Below are positions 37,143-46,673 of a stretch of DNA of 64,000 nucleotides, one piece after another. Source of the DNA: Roseateles sp. SL47 (GTDB lineage Bacteria > Pseudomonadota > Gammaproteobacteria > Burkholderiales > Burkholderiaceae_C); assembly GCF_026625885.1 (NCBI RefSeq), contig NZ_CP113068.1, positions 2,108,001 through 2,172,000 of the forward strand, read 5' to 3'. Position numbers and translations under genes: made by a program. The notes beneath the pieces were generated by a model. That model was not told where the DNA came from. It ran no database searches and saw only the letters and a list, made by a program, of their open reading frames with translations. Position 1 is the stretch's first letter. Each line of letters begins with the position of its first letter.

Positions 37143-37432
37143 GGCCCGGCGGTCAGCCCCCTCACTCAGTGTGCAGCCCCGCTTGAACGGCGCTTCGCGC
37201 GTTCGGCGCGACAGTGTGCCTACAGGAGCGGTGAAGTGATGATTTTGGGGACGGCCCGGCGGTCGGCCTCCTCACTGAGTGTGCAGCCCCGCTTGAACGG
37301 CGCTTCGCGCGTTCGGCGCGACAGTGTGCCTACAGGAGCGGTGAAGTGATGATTTTGGGGACGGCCCGGCGGTCGGCCTCCTCACTGAGTGTGCAGCCCC
37401 GCTTGAACGACGCTTCGCGTGTTCGGCGCGAA
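37143..37432. repeat. 110-bp tandem repeat, about 2.6 copies
   Basis: Units begin at GGCCCGGCGG: 37143-37252, 37253-37362 and a partial 37363 to about 37432. Copies 1 and 2 differ at only a few bases. Each contains a GC-rich inverted segment (GCGCTTCGCGCGTTCGGCGC). They fill most of the 417-base gap between the histone-like gene and the convergent DUF3426 gene; no gene is recognisable. Confidence 0.95.
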
Positions 37433-37439
37433 GGCGCCG

Positions 37440-39281
37440 TCAGGGGTAGAACAGTTCGACGGTGTAGCCGCTGATCTTGGTGTTGCCGCTGTCGAAGACG
37501 ACTTGCAGTTGTTGGTCTCCGCCAGCAGTGAAGGTCGATGAGGTGGCACGCAATTCCTCGGGGGAAAGCATGCGGCGCACAACGAGTTGGCCGGAGGCAT
37601 CCGTCAGGCTGAGGTCCAACCAGGGTTGGGCTACGTCCCAGTTGCTGCGGTTGCGCAGACTCAGCGACAGGCGGTAGTGGTTGCCTTCACCCGCCGGATT
37701 GAGGCTGCTGCTCTCCACACTCAACGCCTCAATGTGCTGCCAAGGCTTCAGCTCTTGCCCCATGGCCGTGGTCATCTTCAACAGCATCGGACGAGCCACC
37801 GGATATTGCGCCGCAATGGCCTCGCGCCCTTGCCAGACGACCTGGCCCCCCACACCCACCAGCAAACCAAGCGCCGCAGTGCCCAGCGTCGCCCGGACCC
37901 ACGGACGGTGCCAGCGCTGCGCCGATTCAGCCTTGCGCACAAAGCTCGGCATCGCCGCTGCATCCGCAGCCGCCTGCCGCTCCTTGATGCGCGCCTCCGC
38001 CTTGGCAGCCTTCTCCGCCGCCTTCCTCGTCTCCAGCGCCAGCTTCTCGGCCTCTTTGGCCGCTCGCGCCGCTTCCTTTTCCGCGTCCCGCGCTTCCTTC
38101 TCAGCGTCCTTGGCCGCCTTCTCCGCCGCTTTCTCAGCCGCCTTCTCCGCCGCCTTGGCATCCAGCTTGGCCCGTCGCGCCGTTTCCGCCGCAGCTTTCT
38201 CCGCCGCCTTGCGCTCCGCACGCGACAACGGCACTTCACCCGCCGTGGACGGCATCAGCGACGGTTCGCCCGGATCGATCGGCGTATGCACCGGCACCCG
38301 CGGATCCAGCGACGGCTCTTGAGACTTCAATTGCGCCGCCGTGGCCGGACTCAGCGCCAACAGCACATCCGGACGATCATCATCCGTCACCGGCGGCGGC
38401 AGCTCGTCTTCCTCAAACCGCATGCCTTTCGGTTCGGGTAGATGCGATCGGGGATCCGCCGTCGGCGCCGCCGACAGGAACGGCTCCACTCGCTCTTCGC
38501 CATACGACGATTCCAGCGAAGACCCTGGCCCCTGCGCCTGCGAGGACGAAACGCCCGTACGGCTGCGAGGACGGCTGTAATGCCGCGGTGAGGGCAGCAG
38601 CGAATCCTCATCGTCATCACCAAAGTCGCCCGGCAGCGGGCGCGACGGCGCAAAGGGATTCAGTTCGTTGTCGTCATTGGCCAACCAGCCACTGTCGCGC
38701 GGCGGTTCGATCGGCGCCGGCGGAACTCGGCGGGGTAGGTCGTCAAAGGCCGCTGCCATCGATCGACTGGGAACTGTCGTGGGTGCCTCCGGCCCCTGAG
38801 TCGGCGCCGAATTGGGACCCGGACGGGTCGCGTATCCCTGAGCCACCGCATCCATCGGCGCTTGCGGCCGCCCAGACGGCGGCGGCTGATAGGCCGGAGC
38901 GGGCGGCTGAGAAGTGGGCGGATAGGGTGCTGGATAGGGCGCTGGATGGGGCGCTTGATAGGGGGGCTGCTGAGAGGGCTGCTGATACGGCGGCTGATAA
39001 GGCGCCTGAACCGGTGCCTGAACCGGGGCCTGCATAGGCGACTGCACGGGCGGCGACGGCAACGCCGCCTGGCGTGTTGCCTGGCGGGTTGCCGGCGGCG
39101 GGGCCGAGGCCTGCGGGGGCCAGGGCGGCGGGCTGTCCCGCTCCAGATCAAACAGCTGCTCGCGAGCGTCAAACACCTCCGCGCAGCGGCCACAACGCAC
39201 CCAGCCTTCCGACACACGCAACTGGTCCTGCACCACCCGGAAGATGGTGCCGCAGGTCGTGCAGCGGGTCGCGAGATTCAT
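37440..39281 (-). CDS. Zinc-ribbon (MJ0042) / DUF3426 membrane protein
   Basis: 613 residues from ATG ending 39281. N-terminal zinc ribbon MNLATRCTTCGTIFRVVQDQ ... VRCGRCAEVF with two CxxC pairs; a long Pro/Gln/Ala-rich linker; a Lys/Glu/Ala helical, coiled-coil-like stretch near 370-440; one transmembrane segment (LGTAALGLLVGVGGQVVW); and the periplasmic DUF3426 domain at the C-terminus. Usual members are 250-400 residues, so this one is enlarged by repeats. Function unknown. Sits next to prmA as in many betaproteobacteria. Confidence 0.85.
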   Translation of the reverse strand: MNLATRCTTCGTIFRVVQDQLRVSEGWVRCGRCAEVFDAREQLFDLERDSPPPWPPQASAPPPATRQATRQAALPSPPVQSPMQAPVQAPVQAPYQPPYQQPSQQPPYQAPHPAPYPAPYPPTSQPPAPAYQPPPSGRPQAPMDAVAQGYATRPGPNSAPTQGPEAPTTVPSRSMAAAFDDLPRRVPPAPIEPPRDSGWLANDDNELNPFAPSRPLPGDFGDDDEDSLLPSPRHYSRPRSRTGVSSSQAQGPGSSLESSYGEERVEPFLSAAPTADPRSHLPEPKGMRFEEDELPPPVTDDDRPDVLLALSPATAAQLKSQEPSLDPRVPVHTPIDPGEPSLMPSTAGEVPLSRAERKAAEKAAAETARRAKLDAKAAEKAAEKAAEKAAKDAEKEARDAEKEAARAAKEAEKLALETRKAAEKAAKAEARIKERQAAADAAAMPSFVRKAESAQRWHRPWVRATLGTAALGLLVGVGGQVVWQGREAIAAQYPVARPMLLKMTTAMGQELKPWQHIEALSVESSSLNPAGEGNHYRLSLSLRNRSNWDVAQPWLDLSLTDASGQLVVRRMLSPEELRATSSTFTAGGDQQLQVVFDSGNTKISGYTVELFYP

Positions 39282-39408
39282 GGCCGGAATGATGCCAGAA
39301 ACAGGGTCAGTCCTTGACGCTCGTCTCCGGGCCAAGGCCGTCTGACAAGGCCCTGGAGACGATTTGATGCAATTCGTTCAGGCCGTTAAGAGGCCTTCCA
39401 CACACTCG

Positions 39409-40323
39409 TCAGACACGCCGGGCCGTCATCAGGATCCAGCCGTCTTCCCGGTCCGCCACTTCCAGGGCGACATGCGGTGCGTAGGCCGCCTTCAGTTCGT
39501 CAGCCTGTCGCTCCAGAATGCCGGCCAGCACCAGGTGGGCACCCGGTGCCAGATGCTGGCACAGCAGCGGCGCCAGCAGCTTCAGCGGTGTGGCCAGGAT
39601 GTTGGCCAGCACCACCGGATATTCGCCCTTGGCCGCATCCGGCAGCGCCGCATGGATGCTCACCTTGTTCTCCTGTGCGTTCTGCAGCGAGGCCTGCACC
39701 GCCGCCGGGTCAATGTCCACCGCATCAATGCCGCGTGCGCCAAACAAGCCGGTGGCAATGGCCAAGATGCCGGAGCCGCATCCATAGTCCAGCACCCGGT
39801 CCCAGCCGGCCGCTTCGTCCCCATGGCCTGCAATCCAGCGCAGGCACATCCGAGTGGTCGGATGCGAACCGGTTCCGAAGGCCAGGCCCGGGTCCAGTCG
39901 CATCACCTGACGGGCCTGGGCGGGCGCTTCATGCCAGGAGGGCACGATCCAGAAGGTGGGGGTGATTTCCACCGGCGCAAACTGCGATTGGGTCAGACGC
40001 ACCCAGTCCTGCTCTTCCACCGCCTGGATGGTTTGCACGTGGACGTCACTCGCCCAGTCCTGCGCCAGCAGCAGGGTGGCCGCTTCCATGGCCTGGGCCT
40101 CGGTCTCGAACAAGGCCTTCACCACCGAACGGTCCCAACCGGCCTTGGGGGCCGGCATGCCCGGTTCCCCAAAGAGGGCGTTTTCGATGGGGGTGTCCGC
40201 GTCGGCATCTTCCACCGACACGGCCAGGGACTCGATCTCCATCAGCGCGTCGCTGACGGTTTCTACGTCCTCTTCGCGGCAGATCAGGATCAGTTCGTGC
40301 AACTTGGCGTCGCTCGTGCTCAT
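39409..40323 (-). CDS. prmA: Ribosomal protein L11 methyltransferase
   Basis: 304 residues from ATG ending 40323 (MSTSDAKLHELILIC). The N-terminal substrate-recognition domain is followed by the SAM domain: LDPGLAFGTGSHPTTRMCLRW, VLDYGCGSGILAI and VLANILATPL, all diagnostic for PrmA, which trimethylates Lys and the N-terminus of L11. Located between the DUF3426 gene and accC. Confidence 0.95.
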   Translation of the reverse strand: MSTSDAKLHELILICREEDVETVSDALMEIESLAVSVEDADADTPIENALFGEPGMPAPKAGWDRSVVKALFETEAQAMEAATLLLAQDWASDVHVQTIQAVEEQDWVRLTQSQFAPVEITPTFWIVPSWHEAPAQARQVMRLDPGLAFGTGSHPTTRMCLRWIAGHGDEAAGWDRVLDYGCGSGILAIATGLFGARGIDAVDIDPAAVQASLQNAQENKVSIHAALPDAAKGEYPVVLANILATPLKLLAPLLCQHLAPGAHLVLAGILERQADELKAAYAPHVALEVADREDGWILMTARRV

Positions 40324-40439
40324 GGTGGCTCCAGAAAGCGTGAAGCCCCCAAGGCGGCCACATCGGGCCAGCGCTTGAGGGCGGGGACGCCCGCAGGCGT
40401 CGATCAACAGTGACAGGGGTTCGTCAGAACTTCAGCGCA

Positions 40440-41789
40440 TCAGCGCTTGTGCTGGCTCATCCACGATTCTAGATAGTGGATGTCGGTGCCGCCTTCGATG
40501 AACTTGGCATCGGCCATCAGCTCGCGGTGCAGCGGGATGTTGGTCTGGATGCCTTCGACCACCGTTTCCGACAGCGCAATCCGCATGCGAGCCAGGGCCT
40601 GCTCGCGGGTGTCGCCGTGCACGATGATCTTGCCGATCATCGAGTCGTAGTTGGGCGGCACGAAGTAGTTGGTGTAGGCATGGGAATCCACCCGAACGCC
40701 AGGACCACCCGGCGGATGCCACATCGTGATGCGGCCGGGCGACGGGATGAACTTCACCGGGTCTTCGGCATTGATGCGGCATTCGATGGAATGGCCGCGC
40801 ATCGTGATGTTGCGCTGGGTGAAGGGCAGCTTTTCACCCGCAGCGATGCGGATCTGCATCTGCACGATGTCGATGCCGGTCACCAGTTCCGTCACCGGAT
40901 GCTCCACCTGCACGCGGGTGTTCATCTCGATGAAGTAGAACTCGCCGTTTTCATACAGGAATTCAAAGGTGCCCGCGCCGCGGTAACCCATCTTCTTGCA
41001 GGCGGCCGCGCAGCGGTCACCCACCCGTTCGATCAGGCGGCGGGGAATGCCGGGCGCCGGTGCTTCCTCGATGATCTTCTGATGGCGGCGCTGCATGGAG
41101 CAGTCACGCTCACCCAGCCAGACGGCATTCTTGTGGCCGTCGGCCAGCACCTGGATTTCCACGTGACGCGGATGTTCCAGGAACTTCTCCATGTAGACCT
41201 GCGGATTGCCGAAGGCGGCACCGGCTTCGGCCTTGGTCATCTGCACGGCATTGACCAGGGCAGCTTCGGTATGCACCACGCGCATGCCGCGACCACCACC
41301 GCCGCCAGCGGCCTTGATGATGACCGGGTAGCCGATCGTGCGGGCAATGCGCACAACTTCCTTGGGATCGTCCGGCAACGCGCCTTCGGAACCGGGCACA
41401 CACGGCACACCGGCCTTGATCATGGACTGCTTGGCCGACACCTTGTCGCCCATCGTCCGGATGTTCTCCGGGGTCGGGCCGATGAAGGTGAAACCGCTGC
41501 GTTCGACGCGTTCGGCGAAGTCGGCGTTTTCGCTCAGGAAGCCATAACCCGGGTGGATAGCTTCGGCGTCGGTGACCTCGGCCGTGGCGATGATGGCCGG
41601 CATGCTGAGGTAGCTCTGCGCGGACGGGGCCGGGCCGATGCACACCGCTTCATCGGCGAGCTTGACGTATTTCGCGTCTCGGTCCGCCTCGGAGTAGACC
41701 ACCACCGACTTCACGCCCAGTTCGCGGCAGGCGCGCTGGATGCGAAGGGCGATTTCTCCCCGGTTGGCGATCAGGATCTTCTTGAACAT
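40440..41789 (-). CDS. accC: Acetyl-CoA carboxylase, biotin carboxylase subunit
   Basis: 449-residue ATP-grasp enzyme that carboxylates biotin on Acc[17 protein letters not shown], the Gly-rich ATP loop [26 protein letters not shown] and [14 protein letters not shown] are visible. Follows accB by 9 bases in the same operon; first committed step of fatty-acid synthesis. Confidence 0.97.
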   Translation of the reverse strand: MFKKILIANRGEIALRIQRACRELGVKSVVVYSEADRDAKYVKLADEAVCIGPAPSAQSYLSMPAIIATAEVTDAEAIHPGYGFLSENADFAERVERSGFTFIGPTPENIRTMGDKVSAKQSMIKAGVPCVPGSEGALPDDPKEVVRIARTIGYPVIIKAAGGGGGRGMRVVHTEAALVNAVQMTKAEAGAAFGNPQVYMEKFLEHPRHVEIQVLADGHKNAVWLGERDCSMQRRHQKIIEEAPAPGIPRRLIERVGDRCAAACKKMGYRGAGTFEFLYENGEFYFIEMNTRVQVEHPVTELVTGIDIVQMQIRIAAGEKLPFTQRNITMRGHSIECRINAEDPVKFIPSPGRITMWHPPGGPGVRVDSHAYTNYFVPPNYDSMIGKIIVHGDTREQALARMRIALSETVVEGIQTNIPLHRELMADAKFIEGGTDIHYLESWMSQHKR

Positions 41790-41798
41790 GCCAACGCC

Positions 41799-42263
41799 TT
41801 ATTCAATGACGATCAGCGGCTGGCCGAATTCCACCGGCTGGCCGTTTTCGGCCAGCACCTTGACGATGGTGCCGGACTTGTCGGCTTCGATCTCGTTCAT
41901 GATCTTCATCGCCTCGATGATGCAGATGGCATCACCTTCCTTGACCTGCTGGCCCACTTCCACGAAGGGCTTGGCATTGGGGCTGGACGCGCGATAGAAC
42001 GTGCCCACCATGGGCGACTTCACCAGATGGCCCGCCTCGGCCGCAGGCGCGGCGGCCACTGGCGCGGGGGCTGCAGCGCCGGCAGCGGCTGGCTGGGCGG
42101 CGACCATCGGCTGAGCCGCCTGCATCACCGGCATGGCCGCCACGAGGGGCGCGCCATCGGACTTGACGATGCGCACCTTGCCATCGGCTTCGGTGATTTC
42201 AAGTTCAGAAATGTTCGACTCGGACACGAGGTCGATCAGGGTCTTGAGCTTGCGCAAATCCAT
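41799..42263 (-). CDS. accB: Biotin carboxyl carrier protein of acetyl-CoA carboxylase
   Basis: 154 residues. N-terminal helix ([21 protein letters not shown]), Ala/Pro linker (residues ~40-75) and a C-terminal biotinyl domain with EAMKIMNE, where Lys120 is biotinylated. Upstream of accC. The aroQ gene begins the cluster 64 bases upstream, an order (aroQ-accB-accC) frequent in bacteria. Confidence 0.97.
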   Translation of the reverse strand: MDLRKLKTLIDLVSESNISELEITEADGKVRIVKSDGAPLVAAMPVMQAAQPMVAAQPAAAGAAAPAPVAAAPAAEAGHLVKSPMVGTFYRASSPNAKPFVEVGQQVKEGDAICIIEAMKIMNEIEADKSGTIVKVLAENGQPVEFGQPLIVIE

Positions 42264-42327
42264 AGGGTTTCTCCAACGGGGAAGGTTTGTATTCTGTCTA
42301 TGCCCGACACGGGCCTGGCCGGCTGGG

Positions 42328-42786
42328 CTAGGCGCCGTGATGACTCAGCGCGTACTGCAGGGCCAATTGATAACCCATGGGGCCCAGGCCGCAGATCACG
42401 CCCACCGCAAGTTCCGACACATAACTGTGATGCCGGAAGGACTCCCTGCGGTGGATATTGGACAGGTGTACTTCAACAAAAGGCAGCGCCACTGCCGCCA
42501 GCGCATCGCGAATGGCAACGCTGGTGTGGGTGTAGGCCGCCGGATTGATGATGATGAAGCGCGTTCCGTCGCGCCCGGCCGCCTGGATGCGGTCTACCAG
42601 GGCTCCCTCATGGTTGCTCTGGAAGGTTTCAAGCTGCACGCCGGCTTCATGCGCCTTTTGACGTAGATCATCGTCGATCTGCGTCAAAGTGTGAGCGCCA
42701 TACACCCCGGGCTCCCGGGTGCCGAGAAGGTTGAGGTTGGGGCCGTGAACAACAAGAATCTGCATCTGCGACCGGTCCTGACTCAT
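42328..42786 (-). CDS. aroQ: Type II 3-dehydroquinate dehydratase
   Basis: 152 residues. Third step of the shikimate pathway. [21 protein letters not shown] with the catalytic Tyr, [30 protein letters not shown] with the catalytic His region, and [19 protein letters not shown] are diagnostic. ATG at 42786 is used; an internal ATG 7 codons later (MQILVV) also fits. A GCGTAAA / TTTACGC inverted repeat lies just upstream (42806-42828). Confidence 0.95.
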   Translation of the reverse strand: MSQDRSQMQILVVHGPNLNLLGTREPGVYGAHTLTQIDDDLRQKAHEAGVQLETFQSNHEGALVDRIQAAGRDGTRFIIINPAAYTHTSVAIRDALAAVALPFVEVHLSNIHRRESFRHHSYVSELAVGVICGLGPMGYQLALQYALSHHGA

Positions 42787-42953
42787 TAGAGCGAAGACAC
42801 TAGAAGCGTAAAAGGGTGGACTTTACGCCTTTTGTCCCCAGATCCAGGCAGCTTCACAAAAATAAATGGCTTGACCCTCGGTTGGCACTTGGCTAGGGAA
42901 TGCTGCGTGCCCAGGCCTCTCCTGTTGGCGATTGACAAAGCGCCGCCTGCGCG

Positions 42954-43529
42954 TCAGACCGACGTGGAAGCGACCATCTGCCGCAATTCATCCAGATGAG
43001 TGGCGCCGAGTTTGCGCCAGATCGGCTCACCTTTTGCGCCGAAAGCCACCGTAAAAGGCAGGCCCCCTTTGGTGTTGCCCAATTGGCGGGACAAGTCGGT
43101 GCCGGTGAGCCCAGCCAGCGCCACGGGAAAGCGAAGCGGGAGTTTGGCCAGGAACCCGCGGACCGGGGTGGGGGCATCGACCGCCAGCCCCAGCACCTGC
43201 CAGCCCTTGGCGGCGAATTCCTCATGGAACTGATTGATTTCCGGAAGTTCCTTGACGCAGGGGGCGCACCAGGTGGCCCAGAAATTCAGTAGCAGCGGCT
43301 TGCCGCGCAGTTGTTGGGCGGGCAGGAAAGGCTGCTGATCCAGGGTGTCGAAGCTGGCATTCCAGAAGGCTGCTGCCGCTTCGGAGAGCGGGGCAGCGGA
43401 CACCGTGGGCGGTGTTGTGCCGCCACCGGCTTCACGCTCATGCCGCAGGGCGAGCATCACACCGCCCGCGCCGGCCGCCACCGCCGCGCCGCCCATGGCG
43501 GTCAGCCCCAGGAGCTTTCTTCTCTGCAT
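42954..43529 (-). CDS. TlpA/ResA-type membrane-anchored thioredoxin
   Basis: 191 residues. N-terminal anchor with a basic start (MQRRKLLGLTAMGGAAVAAG), then a thioredoxin fold with WATWCAPC, Cys88 and Cys91, and a cis-Pro near GGLPFT. Probably a periplasmic disulfide reductase, for example for cytochrome c or thiol recycling. Its ATG shares one base with the stop of the upstream gene. Confidence 0.88.
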   Translation of the reverse strand: MQRRKLLGLTAMGGAAVAAGAGGVMLALRHEREAGGGTTPPTVSAAPLSEAAAAFWNASFDTLDQQPFLPAQQLRGKPLLLNFWATWCAPCVKELPEINQFHEEFAAKGWQVLGLAVDAPTPVRGFLAKLPLRFPVALAGLTGTDLSRQLGNTKGGLPFTVAFGAKGEPIWRKLGATHLDELRQMVASTSV

Positions 43530-44122
43530 CAGGCGTCATCCTTCATCAATTGTCGGAGTGCGGACAGGTCACCGCGCTCGGTCCGGCCGCGCGAGTCCGG
43601 CTTGAGGGCGCCGCGCTGGTCGTTGTAATCCAGAATGGTCAGCGCCAGCGTGACCCGCTCATTCAAGGCACGGCAGGGGACGTCCAGGATGAGTTGATCC
43701 ACCGCGTCGCCGCGGCTGTTGCGCGCCTGGCCGACGTCATAGTCCACGCCCTGATTCAACAGCGCAATCTCCGCCGACTTGCTGTCGTCGCAGTAGAGCT
43801 GCAAATGGATGTTGGACAAGCGGGTGGCCGTGCCACGCCAGACCGCTCCGGTGAGATGGGGGCGGAATTCGGCCAACCGCTCCATCCACACCGCAGCGAC
43901 TTCACGCAGGGCGGCGAGTTCGGCGGGTTGGGTGTCTGAGCAGAAGATCGACAGATATTCCCGAACCTGATCTTCCAGTTCATCGTTGTCCGGCAGCGGC
44001 GTGCGGGGCGGCAAGCCCAGCGTGCGCAAAGCGCGTGTTTTGGCAGGACCATAGTCCAGCCCCTCTTCCACGACCAGCCGGGCTGCCGTTGCAGCGATCT
44101 CGGCACTGAGTTCGGAACTCAT
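43529..44122 (-). CDS. Conserved protein of unknown function
   Basis: 197 residues, soluble, no signal peptide. Has AVWRGTATRLSNIHLQLYCDDSKSAEI-like blocks that recall nucleotidyltransferase folds, but no clear catalytic motif. Orthologues seem common in Burkholderiales at this site. Coupled on both sides: 4-base overlap with mtgA and 1-base overlap with the thioredoxin gene. Confidence 0.65.
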   Translation of the reverse strand: MSSELSAEIAATAARLVVEEGLDYGPAKTRALRTLGLPPRTPLPDNDELEDQVREYLSIFCSDTQPAELAALREVAAVWMERLAEFRPHLTGAVWRGTATRLSNIHLQLYCDDSKSAEIALLNQGVDYDVGQARNSRGDAVDQLILDVPCRALNERVTLALTILDYNDQRGALKPDSRGRTERGDLSALRQLMKDDA

Positions 44123-44865
44123 GGCAACTCCACGGCACCCATACGAGCCTCAATAGTGCCTGCACGGCTGAGCAAGTAGGGCGAGCGGGGGCGTTTTTCG
44201 AAGCGTTTGGGTGCGGGCAGCATCACGGCCAGGTTGGCCGCCTGCGGGGGGCTGAGCCGGGAGGCGTCCACCTGGAAGTAACGCCGTGCGGCCGCCTGGG
44301 CGCCAAACACGCCTTCGCCCCATTCCACATGATTCAGATACAGCTCCAGGATGCGCTGCTTGCTCAGCACCGCTTCCAGCATGTAGGTGAGGACAAACTC
44401 CTGTGCTTTGCGCGCCAGGGTGCGCTCCGAACTCAGGAACAGGTTCTTGGCCAGCTGCTGGGTGATGGTGGACCCCCCCACGATCTTGGCCACCGGCGGC
44501 GGCTTGGACGGCGCGGTCACCGCCAGCCGGGCCGCGCGTTTTTCTGCGCGGGCCTGTTCCTTCTGGTTGCGCTCCCAGGCTTTTTCCATCGCTTCCCAGT
44601 CCACGCCCCCGTGTTCATTGAAGCCTGCGTCCTCGCTGGCAATGACGGCCCGCTTCAGGTTCACGCTGATGTCTTCACCGTCCATCCAGCGCTGCGCCCA
44701 GGAGACCGACCCCTTCTCTCGCAGCAGGCGCAGGATTTCGGTGCGCTGGAAGCTGGTGGATTCCGGCGGGAGCACCGCCATCAGGGCAATGCGGGCAGCA
44801 AAGAAGATTTGCAGGCAGAGCATGCTGACGATCAGCATCAGCACGAGTCGCAGCAGTTGTTTCAC
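44119..44865 (-). CDS. mtgA: Monofunctional biosynthetic peptidoglycan transglycosylase
   Basis: 248 residues. Start GTG ending 44865 overlaps the aroE stop (GTGA) and puts the membrane anchor (LLRLVLMLIVSMLCLQIFF) at the N-terminus. GT51 motifs: IASEDAGFNEHGGVDW with the catalytic Glu, GGSTITQQLAKNLFL, RKAQEFVLTYMLE and ELYLNHVEWGEGVFG. Polymerises lipid II glycan strands without a transpeptidase domain. Confidence 0.95.
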   Translation of the reverse strand: MKQLLRLVLMLIVSMLCLQIFFAARIALMAVLPPESTSFQRTEILRLLREKGSVSWAQRWMDGEDISVNLKRAVIASEDAGFNEHGGVDWEAMEKAWERNQKEQARAEKRAARLAVTAPSKPPPVAKIVGGSTITQQLAKNLFLSSERTLARKAQEFVLTYMLEAVLSKQRILELYLNHVEWGEGVFGAQAAARRYFQVDASRLSPPQAANLAVMLPAPKRFEKRPRSPYLLSRAGTIEARMGAVELP

Positions 44866-45758
44866 GACGCGGCCTCCACCTGACGGCGCAGGTCGGCCAG
44901 CACCGGCGCACTGTCCGGACGCACGCCGCGCCACAGCACAAAGGACTCCACCGCCTGTTCCACCAGCATGCCCAGCCCGTCACGCAGGCAGGCCGAATCG
45001 CCGCCCTGGCCCCGGGCCCAGCCCAGGAAGCCAGCGGCGGACGGGCCATACATCATGTCTACCGCTACGCCGCCAGGGGCCAGCACCGGGCGGCCTGGGT
45101 CCGGCAGCGGAAGCCCGGCGCCGCTGAGGGAACTGCTGGTGCCGTTGATCAACACGTCAAAGAGCCCGTCGGTCGAGTCCAGCCCGGCCGCCTGCAGTCG
45201 AACCCGATGTTCATCTGCAAAAGCCTGATGGCTGCGCTGGAGCGCCACGGCCTTGTCGGGGCTGCGGTTCACGATATGGATCTCGGCAGGGCGTGCGCTG
45301 ATCAAGCTGCCCAGCACCCCGGCCGAGGCACCACCCGCGCCGATCAGCAGCACGCGCCGTCCAGCCAGCGGGCGAGCCGCATTGCGCTCGATATCGGCCA
45401 CCAGGCCGGCGCCGTCGGTGTTGTCGCCCAACCAGCCCTCGGCGTCGAAACGCAGCACATTGACCGCGCCGGCCAGTTGCGCCCGGGGTGTGAGCCGGCG
45501 GGCCAGGCGGGCCGCTTCGAACTTGAACGGCACGGTGACGTTGCAGCCCCGGCCGCCGGCAGCAGCAAAGGCCCTCAGCGTGGCCTCAAAACCATCCAGC
45601 GGACACAGCAGGCGCTCATAGCTCAGCACCTGGCCGGTCTGAAGCGCAAAGGCGGCGTGGATGGCCGGCGAGCGGCTGTGCGCCACCGGATTGCCGGCCA
45701 CGGCATATCGATCAACCGCTTCAGTGGCGGAGGAGGGGGAGTGGGGCTCGGAGCTCAT
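44862..45758 (-). CDS. aroE: Shikimate dehydrogenase
   Basis: 298 residues. NADPH-dependent reduction of 3-dehydroshikimate. VAGNPVAHSRSPAIHAAFA at the substrate site, GCNVTVPFK with the catalytic Lys, and LLIGAGGASAGV for NADP are clear. Precedes mtgA in a tightly packed cluster. Confidence 0.95.
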   Translation of the reverse strand: MSSEPHSPSSATEAVDRYAVAGNPVAHSRSPAIHAAFALQTGQVLSYERLLCPLDGFEATLRAFAAAGGRGCNVTVPFKFEAARLARRLTPRAQLAGAVNVLRFDAEGWLGDNTDGAGLVADIERNAARPLAGRRVLLIGAGGASAGVLGSLISARPAEIHIVNRSPDKAVALQRSHQAFADEHRVRLQAAGLDSTDGLFDVLINGTSSSLSGAGLPLPDPGRPVLAPGGVAVDMMYGPSAAGFLGWARGQGGDSACLRDGLGMLVEQAVESFVLWRGVRPDSAPVLADLRRQVEAAS

Positions 45759-45803
45759 GTCAGCGGAACGAGAGTCTCGGGATCCGGTCGGTGCCGGGTG
45801 TCA

Positions 45804-46664
45804 TCAGGACGGGTTGCCCGTCATCGTGGCTTCCAGCCCTTCATCCCGTGTGAAGCGGAAACGGGAGGTGATGACCAGCACTTCCGCGCCCTTGCGCATG
45901 GCCGGCGTGAAGCCGCCAAACGGGCCACTGGCCTGCACGATGGCCACCGCCCGGCGGTCCAGCACCCGGTTGCCGGAGCTTTGCACGATGTCCGTTTCCA
46001 CCACGCGGCCCCGGAAGTCCACATGGATGTTCATCGTCAGCTCGCCATAGAGCTTGCGGCCTTGATAGGTGGGGAAGTCGCGGGTGCCCCGGGCTTCGAT
46101 GCGGCGGCGCAGCGTGTCGTAATACTGGGCATACACCACCTCGCGGGTGGCAGGGCTGAGGTAGCGCTTCTTCGGTCGCGCATTCTCATCATTCACCCGC
46201 TTCTCGATCTCCGCCAGCAACTGCACCAGCTGGCGGCGGCGCTCTTCCTGCTGCTGCGCCTGCGGCGTGCCCTTGTCCCGTTGGGGGTCCGGGGTCGGCA
46301 GCAGGGCGAGTTCGCGGCGGATCTGGGTGAGCAGCTGTTCCTGCGTCTGCTGCAACTGCTGGATCTGGCTGTGCTGCACCTCGATGCTGTCACCGGTCTC
46401 CACCTTGGGGGAGGGCGGCAGCGGCGAGGTGGCCCGCACCTTGGCATCGGTGTCACCACCGCCCGCCAGGTTGGCCTGGGCCAGGGCCTGGGCCTGCGAC
46501 GGCGCTTCATGCCCCCGCGCGTTGACCAGAATGACTTCCAGCGGTGTGTCCTGGAACAGCCGGTCCAGCTGTTCCGGGGGAATCACCCTGACTGCCGTGA
46601 TCAGGATCACATGGAACCCGATCGAGGCGATCAGCGCCGTCTGCAGGTAGCTGAGCTTGGGCAT
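45804..46664 (-). CDS. TonB-family energy-transducing protein
   Basis: 286 residues. An N-terminal membrane anchor (LIASIGFHVILITAVRVI), a Gln/Glu/Arg-rich spacer with coiled-coil look, and a C-terminal TonB-like domain with YGELTMNIHVDFRGRVVE and SSGNRVLDRRAVAIVQ. TonB-like domains link the inner-membrane proton motor to the outer membrane. No exbBD pair or receptor is adjacent, and it sits between aroE and the RNase gene, which is a recurrent order in Burkholderiales. Confidence 0.85.
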   Translation of the reverse strand: MPKLSYLQTALIASIGFHVILITAVRVIPPEQLDRLFQDTPLEVILVNARGHEAPSQAQALAQANLAGGGDTDAKVRATSPLPPSPKVETGDSIEVQHSQIQQLQQTQEQLLTQIRRELALLPTPDPQRDKGTPQAQQQEERRRQLVQLLAEIEKRVNDENARPKKRYLSPATREVVYAQYYDTLRRRIEARGTRDFPTYQGRKLYGELTMNIHVDFRGRVVETDIVQSSGNRVLDRRAVAIVQASGPFGGFTPAMRKGAEVLVITSRFRFTRDEGLEATMTGNPS

Positions 46665-46673
46665 GGGATGAAA

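Noticed and set aside
37143..37432. CRISPR array
   Set aside because: The units are contiguous without spacers, and no cas genes are present. The 19-bp array at 25041 is rejected for the same reason.
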